Source: an uncultured Aeriscardovia sp.
GTDB lineage: Bacteria > Actinomycetota > Actinomycetes > Actinomycetales > Bifidobacteriaceae
Reading direction: 5' to 3'
DNA length: 64,000 nucleotides
NCBI GenBank assembly: GCA_903789525.1
Contig: CAIFER010000001.1
Coordinates: forward strand, 806,001 to 870,000
Below the pieces are notes generated by a model, which saw nothing but the letters and a program-made list of their open reading frames with translations, did not search any database and was not told the DNA's origin. Below are positions 44,263 to 53,704 of this stretch, piece after piece. The position numbers and the translations under genes were made by a program. How positions within the stretch are numbered: the first letter of the stretch is position 1; the number at the start of each line of letters is the position of its first letter.

Positions 44263-45774
44263 TCACGCAACCGACGGAATGTTGGTGGTGTGGAAGTACA
44301 TATCGTTCGTGCGCAGACGCTGCACCCATGAATCAAACGTCGTGTTCTCGTCAATGGTGTTGAGCTCCACGCCGGCGATACGGCAGAAGTCTTCCCACTC
44401 TTCGCGGCCGACGTTCGTGGTCATACACGTATGGTGTGCACCACCGGCGAGCAGCCAGCACTTGACGGCGGTGTGCAGATCTGGACGCGGCTTGAAGATC
44501 GCACGTGCAGTCGGCAGCACCTTGAGTGAGCCATCAGGATGATCGAGATCCACCATCTGCATGGTGAAGCGGAACCGATCGCCCTGGTCGGTGAAGATGA
44601 TCATCGGCACGTTCTTCTTCTCCTTGGCGGTGAAGACGACGCGAACCGGATCAGCCTTGCCACCGATGCCGAGCGGATGGATCTCGAGGCGTGGCTTTTC
44701 AGCGCTACCCAGGGCCGGTGAGACCTCGAGCATGTGAGAGCCCATATCCATTTCGCGGCCGGACACGAAGTTGTAGGAGTAATCCTCCATGAGTGAAGCG
44801 CCTCCTGGCAGACCTTCGCCCATCACTTGGCCGATGCGCACGAGCATAGAAGTCTTCCAGTCGCCTTCAGCAGAGAAGCCATAGCCGAGCTGGACGAGGT
44901 GCTGTGCCGCAACGCCTGGAAGCTGCTTGAGACCGGCCAGATCCTCGAAGTTGTCGACCATCGCATCGCAGCCGTAGTGGTCGAGCATGTTCTTCATGCC
45001 GACCTCTTCCTGTGCTGCATAGTAGAGACTGTCGTACTTCTCGTTGAGCAGGACTGGATCGACGTCGTACAGCTTCTTGTACTCCTCGATGACTGCTTCG
45101 ACGTCTTCCTTCTTCACCTTGTTGACCCACTGCTCCAGCTCCGTGGACGTCCACGTGTTGATCGCTGTTCCGAAGACCTCTTCGGCCATGACCTTGTCGC
45201 CTTCGGTGACAGCCACGTTGCGCATGTTGTCGCCCCAACGCATGACCTTCATGTTATTGGCGGCATCCCAGCCTGCGCACGCACGCTCCCACACGCCGAT
45301 CTGACGTGCGACTTCTGGATCCGTGTAGTGACCGAAAACGATCTTGCGGCGGATACCCATCCTCGAGAGGATGTAGCCGAACTCGCGATCGCCGTGAGCG
45401 GACTGGTTGAGATTCATGAAGTCCATGTCGATTGAATCCCATGGAATCTCGAAATGATGCTGTGTGGACAGCTGCAACAGCGGCTTACGCAGCTCCCTCA
45501 GTCCACGAATCCACATCTTCGCTGGGCTGAAAGTGTGCATCCAGCAGATCACGCCGAGCACTTCTGGACGCGAGCTGGCATCGATCATGAAGTTCTTGAT
45601 CGAGTCGGAATCCTTGAGCGTTGGCTTGAGCGTGATCTTGATCGGCAGATCGTCTGACTTGTTGAGAGTGTCGACGATGTCCTTGGATTGCTGCGCCACT
45701 TCGCGCAGAGCCTCAGGACCGTACAGATCCTGCGAGCCGACCGCGAACCAAATTTCTTTTCCCTCAAATGCCAT
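44263..45774 (-). CDS. araA: L-arabinose isomerase
   Basis: A 503-residue cytoplasmic enzyme converting L-arabinose to L-ribulose. The start MAFEGKEIWFAVGSQDLYG at 45774 is the family N-terminus with AAAGG upstream. Active-site segments include ICWMHTFSPAKMWI, QHHFEIPWDSIDMDFMNLNQSAHGDREFG, KTSMLVRIGQVMGEGLPGGASLMEDY (metal Glu) and the His pair regions DMGSHMLEVSP and LLAGGAHHTC. Third gene of the araBDA set; 57 bases separate it from araD. Length normal. Confidence 0.97.
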   Translation of the reverse strand: MAFEGKEIWFAVGSQDLYGPEALREVAQQSKDIVDTLNKSDDLPIKITLKPTLKDSDSIKNFMIDASSRPEVLGVICWMHTFSPAKMWIRGLRELRKPLLQLSTQHHFEIPWDSIDMDFMNLNQSAHGDREFGYILSRMGIRRKIVFGHYTDPEVARQIGVWERACAGWDAANNMKVMRWGDNMRNVAVTEGDKVMAEEVFGTAINTWTSTELEQWVNKVKKEDVEAVIEEYKKLYDVDPVLLNEKYDSLYYAAQEEVGMKNMLDHYGCDAMVDNFEDLAGLKQLPGVAAQHLVQLGYGFSAEGDWKTSMLVRIGQVMGEGLPGGASLMEDYSYNFVSGREMDMGSHMLEVSPALGSAEKPRLEIHPLGIGGKADPVRVVFTAKEKKNVPMIIFTDQGDRFRFTMQMVDLDHPDGSLKVLPTARAIFKPRPDLHTAVKCWLLAGGAHHTCMTTNVGREEWEDFCRIAGVELNTIDENTTFDSWVQRLRTNDMYFHTTNIPSVA

Positions 45775-45831
45775 GAGTGAACCTTTCTCTATTTTTGTGT
45801 TCTTATTCTTCATTGAATTTGATCAAAACGT

Positions 45832-46542
45832 TCAGTGCTGGCCGTAGACGTTCTGATAGCGATCGTTGAGCTTGGCGATATCAGCCGGGTCGATCTCGAT
45901 GATCTTTCCCAGCTGACGGGCAGCCCACATCGTGTGTGCCACCTCTTCCGTCATTGCTGCAGCCTTCACCGCGTTCTCGGCATCCGTGCCGATCGTGAAC
46001 GGACCGTGGTTACGCATGATGACAGCTGGCGAATGCGGATACTTCTTGAGCGTGTCCACAACGCCCTTGCCAATTGCTTCCGAGCCGATCAACTCAAATG
46101 GGCCAATCGGGACTGGTCCGCCGAACTCATCGCCCATCATCGTCAGTCCGCACGGAATGTTCTGACCGGTCGCTCCCCACGCCGTCGCATACGTGGAATG
46201 CGTGTGCACGACGCCGTACACATTCGGCATATGACGGTAAATGTACGCGTGCGAAAGCGTGTCAGAACTTGGAGCCGCGAGCCCGTCGACAACATTGCCG
46301 TTCAGATCGGTGACGACCATGGACTCTGGCGTCAAGTGCTCGTAACGGACGCCCGACGGCTTAATAACCATGAGATCGGCGGAATGCAGGCGCTGTGAGA
46401 TGTTACCGGCCGTCCACACGACCAAATTCCACTTGAGCAGCTGCTGGTGAAGATTCGCCACGACCTCGCGCACTTGCTTGACTTCGGCGCGCACCTCGGG
46501 AGAATAGTCAGCCAGCGTCTTGTGCTGAGCTTGATCTGCCAT
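45832..46542 (-). CDS. araD: L-ribulose-5-phosphate 4-epimerase
   Basis: A 236-residue zinc enzyme of the class II aldolase fold, giving D-xylulose 5-phosphate for the bifid shunt. The residues LLKWNLVVWTAGNISQRL, IKPSGVRYEHLTPESMVVTDLNG, SDTLSHAYIYRHMPNVYGVVHTHSTYATAW (His zinc ligands) and VIMRNHGPFTIG are all conserved. ATG 46542 is chosen because AAAGGA precedes it and the family N-terminus starts there; the long upstream frame overlaps araB antisense-free sequence and is not needed. Confidence 0.97.
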   Translation of the reverse strand: MADQAQHKTLADYSPEVRAEVKQVREVVANLHQQLLKWNLVVWTAGNISQRLHSADLMVIKPSGVRYEHLTPESMVVTDLNGNVVDGLAAPSSDTLSHAYIYRHMPNVYGVVHTHSTYATAWGATGQNIPCGLTMMGDEFGGPVPIGPFELIGSEAIGKGVVDTLKKYPHSPAVIMRNHGPFTIGTDAENAVKAAAMTEEVAHTMWAARQLGKIIEIDPADIAKLNDRYQNVYGQH

Positions 46543-46603
46543 GACTTGTTCCTTTCTGTGATTGTGATGCTTGATACTGATGCTTGATTGTGATGTTTCT
46601 GCC

Positions 46604-48220
46604 TTACTGACCGTCTTCAGGAAGAGCTGCAATTGCAGCCTTCTCAACCGGCATGCCAGCGTTAAAGCGTTGTAGGAACTTCTCGAAGCCCGCCACATCT
46701 GCTGGATCTGGAGCGATCGTGGTTGACTTCACGTCCTTGAATACGCGCGTATCCAAGAAGTCAGCGAGCGGAACGGACGTGTGACGCAAATAATCCGCCA
46801 AAACAGCCATTCCCCACGGTCCACCTTCAGACGCCGTCGACATAACGGTGATCGGTGCGTCAACAGCTGCCGCCAGTAACTTTTGCGCGACAACCGGCGT
46901 TGCGAAGACACCACCGTGCCCAACGAGGCGATCGATTCGCACTCCCTCGTCGTGGGTCATCACGCGCATGCCTACTGTCACCGGGCTGAACGCGGAGAAC
47001 AGTTGGACGCGCATGAAATTCGCGAGGTTCATGTGCGTAGTCGGGCTGTGAGCGAAGAGCGGACGACCTTCCTCGACGCCAACGAGCGGTTCACCCGAGT
47101 ACAGGCAGTAGTTGAGCAGTCCGCCACCGTCTGGATCCGCTTTCGGATCGATGGCTGCGTTGAAGAGAATGCGGAACAAGTCAGACGTCGACAGCTTCAC
47201 GCCGGCAGCCTGAGCAAACTGACCGAACAGATGCACCCACGCGTTGAGATCGGTCGTGAAATTGTTCGCATGGCTCATTCCCGCCAAGTCTCCAGCCGGC
47301 GTCGCAACCGGATCGACCTCCGGATGCGCGGATTTGAGCGGTTTCTCGAGCACAACCATGCCGAAGATCGATGTTCCAGCGGAGATATTTCCTGTGCGCG
47401 GACGAACTGAATTCGTGGCAACCATGCCCGTTCCCGCATCACCTTCCGGAGGCGCGAGACGTGCACCTGGTTGCAACGTGCCCGTCGGATCGAGCAAATG
47501 AGCGCCGTGAGCGGTCAGCACTCCTGCATCGGATCCAGCTGTCAGAGGCGTTGGCAACAGATTTTCAATGTGAATGCCGAGTGAACGAACGGCATCGATC
47601 GCATCAAATGCCGCGATATCGTGCGCATTGTACGTATGCGTGACCGGATCGATCGGGAACATACCAGAAGCGTCCCCGATTCCCAGCACCTTTTTGCCAG
47701 TGAGCTGCCAGTGAACGTAACCGGCGAGCGTGGTGAGGAAGGCAACGTGTGGAACGTGTTCTTCCCCGTTGAGAATCGCCTGATAGAAGTGCGCGATGGA
47801 ATAGCGCTGCGGAATGTTGTAGTTAAAGAGTTTCGTCAGCGCACGGCTCGCTTTTTCGGTCATCGTGTTGCGCCATGTGCGGAATGGGACAAGCAAATTC
47901 CCATCCGCGTCAAATGGCAGATATCCGTGCATCATGGCGGAAAAGCCCATCACGCCAATCTTCGTGAGCTGGACGTGATACCGATCGGAGACGTCCTGGG
48001 CCAGCTTGTGATACGCATCTTGCAGACCCGACCACACTTCTGAGAGCGGATACGTCCAAATTCCGTTGTCGAGATGGTTCTCCCAGCCGTGATCTCCTTG
48101 CGCAATGACGCGATATGACTCGTCGATCAAGACAGCCTTAATGCGCGTGGATCCGAATTCAATGCCGAGTGCCGTCTTTCCCTGCTCGATCGCCGCGGCG
48201 GCATCGTGATCTTCCGTCAT
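46604..48220 (-). CDS. araB: FGGY-family L-ribulokinase
   Basis: A 538-residue sugar kinase phosphorylating L-ribulose. ALGIEFGSTRIKAVLID is the phosphate-1 motif, IGVMGFSAMMHGYLPFD the substrate loop and GDAGTGMVATNSVRPRTGNISAGTSIFGM the ATP-binding motif, with VGHGGVFATPVVAQKLLAAA near the C-terminus. Although bifidobacterial copies are sometimes labelled xylulokinase, the gene order with araD and araA supports ribulokinase. First gene of the operon; AAAGGAG lies upstream, and a LacI operator lies 26 bases before the start. Confidence 0.92.
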   Translation of the reverse strand: MTEDHDAAAAIEQGKTALGIEFGSTRIKAVLIDESYRVIAQGDHGWENHLDNGIWTYPLSEVWSGLQDAYHKLAQDVSDRYHVQLTKIGVMGFSAMMHGYLPFDADGNLLVPFRTWRNTMTEKASRALTKLFNYNIPQRYSIAHFYQAILNGEEHVPHVAFLTTLAGYVHWQLTGKKVLGIGDASGMFPIDPVTHTYNAHDIAAFDAIDAVRSLGIHIENLLPTPLTAGSDAGVLTAHGAHLLDPTGTLQPGARLAPPEGDAGTGMVATNSVRPRTGNISAGTSIFGMVVLEKPLKSAHPEVDPVATPAGDLAGMSHANNFTTDLNAWVHLFGQFAQAAGVKLSTSDLFRILFNAAIDPKADPDGGGLLNYCLYSGEPLVGVEEGRPLFAHSPTTHMNLANFMRVQLFSAFSPVTVGMRVMTHDEGVRIDRLVGHGGVFATPVVAQKLLAAAVDAPITVMSTASEGGPWGMAVLADYLRHTSVPLADFLDTRVFKDVKSTTIAPDPADVAGFEKFLQRFNAGMPVEKAAIAALPEDGQ

Positions 48221-48245
48221 GTCGTCTCCTTTGACTTCTGACTCA

Positions 48246-48280
48246 ATTGTGAACGCTCACAATTTCTGATTCTCAGTATA
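48246..48280 (-). promoter_or_regulatory. ara operator and -10 element of araBDA
   Basis: ATTGTGAACGCTCACAAT (48246-48263) is a LacI-type palindrome with 7-bp perfect arms. On the minus strand TATACT (48275-48280) lies just upstream, so the operator covers the expected transcription start. A repressor bound there would block transcription. The same 13-bp core recurs at the start of the adjacent LacI gene. Confidence 0.7.
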
Positions 48281-48320
48281 GTGCACGCACATCACCGCGT
48301 GTCTCATCCGCTATAAGAAG

Positions 48321-49472
48321 CTAAAGTGCCGCAACCGACTGGCGAAGAATCAGGTGCGGTTTAAAAAGCTGAATGCGTGTTTCGGATGCGGCAAGAGCAC
48401 GTGAACGATCACTCGCCGTATCAGCACTTTCGGGGACATGCAACGTCGCCAAAATCGTCTTCATCGCCTGCGCCCCGAGCTCAGAAAAGTCTTGGCGCAC
48501 AGTCGTGAGAGCCGGAATCGACACATCAGAACCGGTCATATCATCAAATCCAGCAACCGAGATACGACCCGGCACGTCAATCCCGCAATCGTGCAACGCC
48601 TTGAGCACCGCGAGCGCCTGCAGATCATTGGAAGCCACGATTGCCGTGGGATACGCCGATGGATCATCCGAGTAATCCGAGCTTGACATGCCTTGCATGA
48701 TGTGACGACAGACGCGATACGCATCTTGAGCATCCCACGACTGCACGTCCGCAAACTGTGCCGTCACGCGATTCCTTGAATTCGAGCCGCACAGTCGCTT
48801 CCATGTCGCCAACCGGACTGCCGCATCACCCCACTCGTGCGGGCCGTTCAACACGAGAAAACGCGAATGACCGTTACGCCGCAGTTCCTTAAACAGCGCC
48901 TCACAGCCACTCGCCTGATCGATCCCCAAGAAATGACGACCTGGAGCAGCAACCGCGTGAGCTGACAGGCCGAACAATGTGGACGTCAGAATCACAGACG
49001 GGACAGGCAAGTGCACCGAAATCGCCGCCCGAAACATGTCTTGCGTCGGGGTCAGCAGAATCATTGCGTCAACGCCCTGGCCAAGCATGCTGTTGCACAC
49101 GGATTCCATCACTCCGCGCTCGTACTCCGACTCTTTGAGGATTGCGACTGACAAAAAGAGTCCATGCGAGCGTGCAACCGACTCGATCGCTTCCATCGTG
49201 GAGATTGGTCCGTAATAATTCGTGCCGCCCGCGATAAATCCGATCGTCCTGCTGTGATGACCAGCAAGCGTGCGTGCAGAATTCGACGGCCGATAGCCCA
49301 TTTGATCGATCACTTTTTGCACCGTCGCTCGCGTGGTTGCCGAAACGTTGGGAGAATGATTGATCACACGGGATACGGTCTGATACGAGACTCCGGCTGC
49401 CCGAGCAACTTGCACGATCGACACGTGATGGGTCAACGATGAGTGAGCGTTCACACTGCGATCATAGCGCAC
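48321..49472 (-). CDS. LacI-family regulator of arabinose genes
   Basis: A 383-residue regulator. HTH region VSIVQVARAAGVSYQTVSRVINHSPNVS, hinge MGYRPSNSARTLAG, then a sugar-binding domain ending GFDDMTGSDVSIPALTTVRQ. It lies 100 bases upstream of araB in the same direction, the position of the araQ-type repressor in bifidobacteria. The start is uncertain: GTG 49472 and GTG 49454 both lie on or next to an operator-like sequence. Confidence 0.88.
   Translation of the reverse strand: MRYDRSVNAHSSLTHHVSIVQVARAAGVSYQTVSRVINHSPNVSATTRATVQKVIDQMGYRPSNSARTLAGHHSRTIGFIAGGTNYYGPISTMEAIESVARSHGLFLSVAILKESEYERGVMESVCNSMLGQGVDAMILLTPTQDMFRAAISVHLPVPSVILTSTLFGLSAHAVAAPGRHFLGIDQASGCEALFKELRRNGHSRFLVLNGPHEWGDAAVRLATWKRLCGSNSRNRVTAQFADVQSWDAQDAYRVCRHIMQGMSSSDYSDDPSAYPTAIVASNDLQALAVLKALHDCGIDVPGRISVAGFDDMTGSDVSIPALTTVRQDFSELGAQAMKTILATLHVPESADTASDRSRALAASETRIQLFKPHLILRQSVAAL
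49443..49456 (-). promoter_or_regulatory. second ara-type operator at the start of its own regulator gene
   Basis: On the minus strand GTGTGAACGCTCAC matches the araB operator core TGTGAACGCTCAC over 13 bases. It overlaps the first codons of the LacI gene, which fits autoregulation. Confidence 0.6.
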
Positions 49473-49492
49473 AGCTCACGAGCGCCTTGACA

Positions 49493-50224
49493 TCACTTCG
49501 CGCGAGAATCCGTCAAATGCCACGAAAGACGGTGCAAATCGCTCGGTCCGAACTTCGCAATTGCCGCCCGATGCGCTTTCGTGCCATACCCTTTGTTCTC
49601 AGCCCAGTCGTACTTCTGATATTTCGGATCGTGCGCATAGTGCACCATGAGCCGATCTCGGACCACTTTTGCCAGGCAGCTCGCGCATGCGGCCGTGGCA
49701 CAGTGCGCATCCCCTTTGACGACAGTTGTCATCGACGGCATCACGCTGATCGTCGGGGCATCCAACGTCGAGCTGGCCGGCGTGATGTAATCGTATGGTC
49801 CATCCAAAATTCCTGCGATCGCCGTGCTCGCCGTGCTTGACGTGCCTGGCTTCACCGCCAGCTTCGCTTCGACTTGCACGAGTGCTCGCAAAGCCGCAAT
49901 ACCGAGCGCATGCGAGATTCCCCACGTGTCGATTTCCTTATTTGTGCTCGCGCCGATCGCCCACGCGTCTGCCCACTGACTCAATGGCGTAAACAGTCGC
50001 TCACGCTCAGCCGGTGTCAGCATCTTCGAATCACGGAGTAACGGTGGGATCGGCTTCTCGGAAGCGGCAAGTTGCCGAATATGCGAGGCAAAAAATGCCG
50101 AGCAACCTACCATGACCGGTCCCGCCAGTGCCCCACGGCCGACCTCATCAAAACCGAGCACGACGTCAGCACCCGCTTTGACGAGTGCGAGCTCATGAGT
50201 CCAATCAGGTGAAATCACAGTCAT
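49493..50224 (-). CDS. rnhB: ribonuclease HII
   Basis: A 243-residue enzyme removing RNA primers and misplaced ribonucleotides from DNA. The signature VVLGFDEVGRGALAGPVMVGC gives catalytic Asp26 and Glu27; LLRDSKMLTPAERE and GDAHCATAACASCLAKVVRDRLM carry the other acidic and conserved residues. It overlaps lepB by 4 bases (ATGA) and is third in a rplS-lepB-rnhB run, the usual actinobacterial order. A ~25-residue Ala/Ser/Thr-rich insertion sits in the middle. Confidence 0.95.
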   Translation of the reverse strand: MTVISPDWTHELALVKAGADVVLGFDEVGRGALAGPVMVGCSAFFASHIRQLAASEKPIPPLLRDSKMLTPAERERLFTPLSQWADAWAIGASTNKEIDTWGISHALGIAALRALVQVEAKLAVKPGTSSTASTAIAGILDGPYDYITPASSTLDAPTISVMPSMTTVVKGDAHCATAACASCLAKVVRDRLMVHYAHDPKYQKYDWAENKGYGTKAHRAAIAKFGPSDLHRLSWHLTDSRAK

Positions 50225-50973
50225 CGCGCTGACTGGACTCCTCCCACACCCGCATACACCTCCGGGTCACGACCGAGCCCGCGCCAATGCGAAATCGGCC
50301 AGTACGTGAACAGTGCTACTCCACGAATATCCGAAATGGGGACAAATCCGTGATGCGAATCGGTGAAATGATACCGGGAATCCGCGGAATTCGACCGGTT
50401 ATCCCCCAGCACAAACACCATCCCACGCGGAACGTGAACAGAAAATGGGAAATCACTCGGATTGACACCCGGGCGCAGATAGCTCGTCTCGTCAATCGAA
50501 TGGCCGTTGATAGTGATGCGATCGCCACTCCCAGCACACGAGACCGTATCCCCCGGCAAACCAATCACACGCTTGACAAGATATGATCCGCCGAGACCAC
50601 CTTCTTGCCCGAGCCAATTCGCTGGATCTTTGAAAACGACGATATCCCCACGCTGAATCGGCTGATGCTCGCCCTCAATTTTGCTCGCAACAATTCGATC
50701 GCCAATTTGCAACGTGTCGAGCATTGACCCCGACGGAATCACGTAAATGTCTGCCACAAAAACGCGTATCAGAATGACGAGGATGACCGGGATCAGAATA
50801 GCCAAAGCGATCTCTCGAAAAGATGAACGAGCAGAACGGTGAGAGACAGGATGACGCGTCGGCTCCCACGGTTTGCGCTGATGTTTCGCCCGTGGACCGG
50901 CATCTGCCGTCGAGACATGTGAAGACACGGATGCCCGGGCAAGGTGAGAATTCTCATTTGCTCGGGCATTCAT
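50221..50973 (-). CDS. lepB: signal peptidase I
   Basis: A 250-residue membrane protease that removes signal peptides from exported proteins. A basic cytoplasmic N-terminus of about 50 residues precedes one helix (IALAILIPVILVILIRVFVADIY). The catalytic Ser is in IPSGSMLDTL and the Lys in SYLVKRVIGLPGD, followed by FVLGDNRSNSADSR. It lies 22 bases after rplS and overlaps rnhB. Typical type I enzyme. Confidence 0.95.
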   Translation of the reverse strand: MNARANENSHLARASVSSHVSTADAGPRAKHQRKPWEPTRHPVSHRSARSSFREIALAILIPVILVILIRVFVADIYVIPSGSMLDTLQIGDRIVASKIEGEHQPIQRGDIVVFKDPANWLGQEGGLGGSYLVKRVIGLPGDTVSCAGSGDRITINGHSIDETSYLRPGVNPSDFPFSVHVPRGMVFVLGDNRSNSADSRYHFTDSHHGFVPISDIRGVALFTYWPISHWRGLGRDPEVYAGVGGVQSAR

Positions 50974-50995
50974 AGCAGAACCTTATAAATAGAGT

Positions 50996-51382
50996 TCACT
51001 CAGACTTCTGCGCGGAAGCATCGGTCTTATCAACACGGCGCTCAGCAATACGAGCAGCCTTGCCGTGACGATTGCGCAGATAGTACAGCTTGGCACGACG
51101 AACACGGCCGTGGCTGACCAGCTCGATCGAATCGATACGCGGGCTGTAAACCGGGAACTGACGCTCAACGCCCACACCAAAGCTGACCTTGCGAACAGTG
51201 AAGCTCTCCCGATACTTCTTGCCCTGACGAGCAATGACAACACCGGTGAAAGCCTGAATACGCGTATGCGAACCCTCGGTGATCTTCACATTGACGGTGA
51301 CCGTGTCACCTGGACGAAAATCAGGAAGAGAAAGCTTCCGTGCTGCGACCTGCTTGGCCTCAAAATCTTCAACTGCACCCAT
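50996..51382 (-). CDS. rplS: 50S ribosomal protein L19
   Basis: A 128-residue ribosomal protein at the 30S-50S interface. The sequence [33 protein letters not shown], then [17 protein letters not shown] and [18 protein letters not shown] is diagnostic. Start ATG 51382 ([11 protein letters not shown]) has GGAGG 7 bases upstream; the longer frame is not supported. A short C-terminal tail ([11 protein letters not shown]) is added. Heads the rplS-lepB-rnhB operon. Confidence 0.97.
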   Translation of the reverse strand: MGAVEDFEAKQVAARKLSLPDFRPGDTVTVNVKITEGSHTRIQAFTGVVIARQGKKYRESFTVRKVSFGVGVERQFPVYSPRIDSIELVSHGRVRRAKLYYLRNRHGKAARIAERRVDKTDASAQKSE

Positions 51383-51559
51383 GAATAAACCTCCAGGATT
51401 GCCGCAGAACACTCCCTTCATCACTGCCCGTTACACGAAAGAACAGACAGACATTGTGACCAGAAAGATTTCCTTCTGGACAAGCCGATCTCGCCACACG
51501 GGCGTAGACATATGGCTGAAAACCTCTGCGGCAGTTTCCAGCCCGACTTACAGGCTTTT

Positions 51560-51622
51560 ATTTTACGGTTTGAACGTGACAGGTGCGTCACGCCCTTTGT
51601 GCCACATTTTTGGCACGCTGTC
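51560..51622 (-). promoter_or_regulatory. hairpins and a -10-like element between the FAD oxidoreductase and rplS genes
   Basis: On the minus strand GTGCC/GGCAC and CGTGAC/GTCACG form two hairpins just past the oxidoreductase gene, followed by TAAAAT. The hairpins may end the upstream transcript, and TAAAAT may be the rplS -10. No T-run and no convincing -35, so both readings are weak. The rest of 51383-51628 holds no gene. Confidence 0.3.
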
Positions 51623-51628
51623 AGCTGA

Positions 51629-53245
51629 CTAGTCTTTCGACTGATCCGCCGACTGATCCTTCTCCTCGGAATACGTCTTCTCCGTGTTGACGGACCACAC
51701 GTTCTTCTTTGACGTGGCACCAGTCTCAATATCCTTGACCGCTTCCATGGCCGTAGCCATCGAGTGATCCATGTTGTTGTACCGGTGCTGACCATTGCGG
51801 CCGACGCAGTACAAGTTGCCCCAGCTATCGAGCCAGTGAATCAGCTTGTCAATGTCCTTATACGTGTCGAAGTACGCCGGATACGCCTTCTTGACGCGCT
51901 CACGGTGCGAGTCGATGACGTCGTCCTGAGAACGAATGACCTTCATGCGAATCATCTCGGAGATGGCGAACTTTGTGGCTTGCTCATCGCTCATCGACCA
52001 GAAGTCGTCACCCTCGGTGCAGAAGTACTCGAGGCCGATCCACACGCTGTCATCCGGATTCTTGACGAGGTACGGGCTCCAATTATTGAAGACCTGAATG
52101 CGACCGACCTTGTACCCCGGATCCTGCACGTAAATCCAGTTATCCGGCACAATTGGAGGATTACCGAGCGTCGGAGTCTGCGTCTCATTCTTCAGGAGCA
52201 AATGCTTGCACAGCAGGCCGATCGTCACAAAGTCGCGGTACGGCAAGCCCTCGGCAATATCTGTCATCGCCTTCGGAGCTGGCGTCTGAGAGCGGTTGAA
52301 CGCTTCGAGCAAGTCCTTGAGCGGCATCGAGCTGATAAAGTCGTCCGCCTCGAGCGTGGTATTCTGACCAGTCGCCGCATCCCGATACGTGACCGAGCTG
52401 ATATGGCCATCTTTTGTGTTGATCTGATCGACGAGAGCGCCAGTGAGCACATGACCGCCCATCGCGACGACACGCTGTTCGACCGTCGTCCACAGCTGAC
52501 CTGGGCCGAGCTTCGGATACCAGAATTCCTCGATGAGACTCGTCTCCACTTGCCCCTTGGAGCGGTGACCGGACAGACGCTGGAACGCGTTCTTCAGCAC
52601 CTTCATGATGGACAGGCCCTTGACGCGCTGAGCACCCCAGTCAGCAGAGATCTGAGACGGATGACGACCCCACAGCTTCTCCGTATATCCTTCGAAGAAG
52701 AGTGAGTACAGCACCTTGCCGAAACGATTGATGTAGAAGTTCTCCAGATTCGTCTCCGGGAGCTTGTGGACGCAGCTGTACAGGTAGCTGAAGCCGGCCT
52801 TCATTGTCAGGCCGAAGCCCATCGCCTTGAGCGTATCCCCCGACAGGCTAATTGGATACTGGAAGAAGTGCTGGTTCCAGAAAATGCGAGACAGACGGTG
52901 GCGCTTGAGCATCACGTTATCGGTCTTCGCTGGATCTGGACCGCCTGGCGTCAGATGCGATGGGCGACCGAGCTTGGCATCATCGTACGCTGGCTCGCCT
53001 TGGAGTGGAAGAATTTGCTTCCACCAGTCCATGATGCGATCGTCTTTGGAGAAGAAGCGGTGACCGCCGATATCCATGCGGTTGCCGTTGTGCTCAACCG
53101 TCCGCGAAATGCCGCCAAATTGATGCGTGGCCTCGAGCACGGTGACGTCGTACTTTTCATTGCCCTTGTCACGCAACAGCTCGTATGCAGCGGTCAGTCC
53201 AGCCGGACCGCCTCCAATAATGACAACACGGTGCTTTCCTGCCAT
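51629..53245 (-). CDS. NAD(P)/FAD-dependent oxidoreductase (protoporphyrinogen oxidase/UDP-galactopyranose mutase-like)
   Basis: A 538-residue flavoprotein. The dinucleotide motif [18 protein letters not shown] is followed by [19 protein letters not shown] and [11 protein letters not shown], the second FAD segment. The middle contains [29 protein letters not shown], shared by the COG1232-type proteins often labelled UDP-galactopyranose mutase-like. The C-terminus has [20 protein letters not shown], the last FAD-contacting motif, then an acidic/Lys tail. True mutases are about 370-400 residues, so this is more likely a relative that acts on polyprenol- or lipid-linked sugars. It lies upstream of rplS on the same strand. 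Specific substrate unknown. Confidence 0.8.
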   Translation of the reverse strand: MAGKHRVVIIGGGPAGLTAAYELLRDKGNEKYDVTVLEATHQFGGISRTVEHNGNRMDIGGHRFFSKDDRIMDWWKQILPLQGEPAYDDAKLGRPSHLTPGGPDPAKTDNVMLKRHRLSRIFWNQHFFQYPISLSGDTLKAMGFGLTMKAGFSYLYSCVHKLPETNLENFYINRFGKVLYSLFFEGYTEKLWGRHPSQISADWGAQRVKGLSIMKVLKNAFQRLSGHRSKGQVETSLIEEFWYPKLGPGQLWTTVEQRVVAMGGHVLTGALVDQINTKDGHISSVTYRDAATGQNTTLEADDFISSMPLKDLLEAFNRSQTPAPKAMTDIAEGLPYRDFVTIGLLCKHLLLKNETQTPTLGNPPIVPDNWIYVQDPGYKVGRIQVFNNWSPYLVKNPDDSVWIGLEYFCTEGDDFWSMSDEQATKFAISEMIRMKVIRSQDDVIDSHRERVKKAYPAYFDTYKDIDKLIHWLDSWGNLYCVGRNGQHRYNNMDHSMATAMEAVKDIETGATSKKNVWSVNTEKTYSEEKDQSADQSKD

Positions 53246-53338
53246 CGTTGACCTTTCTGCCTCTTAGTCGTATCAGTTACGTTTACGTTTCTCTGTTTTC
53301 GTTATTTTTCTTCATCCGACGTTATCGCGCAATCGTGA

Positions 53339-53656
53339 TCAAATCTTGTCTGGAATGCCGATATCGCCTTCTGGATGAGAAATCTCCTCAATATTCACGT
53401 CTTTGAACGTCACAATACGCACGGTCTTTGCAAACCGGGACGGACGATACACATCCCACACCCACGCATCGGTGAGTGTGACATCAAAATACACGTCTTG
53501 GCCGGATGAGCGCGTCTGGAAATCGACCTTATTGCACAGGTAAAAACGGCGTTCCGTCTCCACAACGTACTTAAACAGCTTGATGACGTCACGATATTCG
53601 CGGTAGAGGTGCAGCTCGGCATTCGTTTCGTAATTATCGAGGTCTTCTGCGCTCAT
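53339..53656 (-). CDS. DUF2469 family protein
   Basis: A 105-residue protein that matches the conserved actinobacterial DUF2469 family almost end to end (MSAEDLDNYETNAELHLYRE, VVETERRFYLCNKVDFQ, TDAWVWDVYRPSRFAKTVRIV). Function unknown. In mycobacteria it follows rnhB; here it lies upstream of rplS, separated by the FAD oxidoreductase gene, so the block has been rearranged. Confidence 0.9.
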   Translation of the reverse strand: MSAEDLDNYETNAELHLYREYRDVIKLFKYVVETERRFYLCNKVDFQTRSSGQDVYFDVTLTDAWVWDVYRPSRFAKTVRIVTFKDVNIEEISHPEGDIGIPDKI

Positions 53657-53704
53657 TTACTCCGATCCTCTCGGCTTCCGTGATCCTTCCGGTAGCGAGA
53701 CGGG

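Noticed and set aside
44827-45435. 202-codon plus-strand frame inside araA
   Set aside because: Shadow of a highly conserved gene; no ribosome site.
45775-45813. Longer start for araA at 45813
   Set aside because: The extra residues (MKNKNTKIEKGSL) are not family-like; ATG 45774 has the ribosome site and the standard N-terminus.
51764-52705. 313-codon plus-strand open frame
   Set aside because: It is antisense to the FAD oxidoreductase, whose motifs are intact; the frame has no start context and no recognisable protein pattern.
51629-53245. True UDP-galactopyranose mutase (glf)
   Set aside because: At 538 residues it is too long and lies outside the EPS cluster; only the FAD fold and general relationship are supported.
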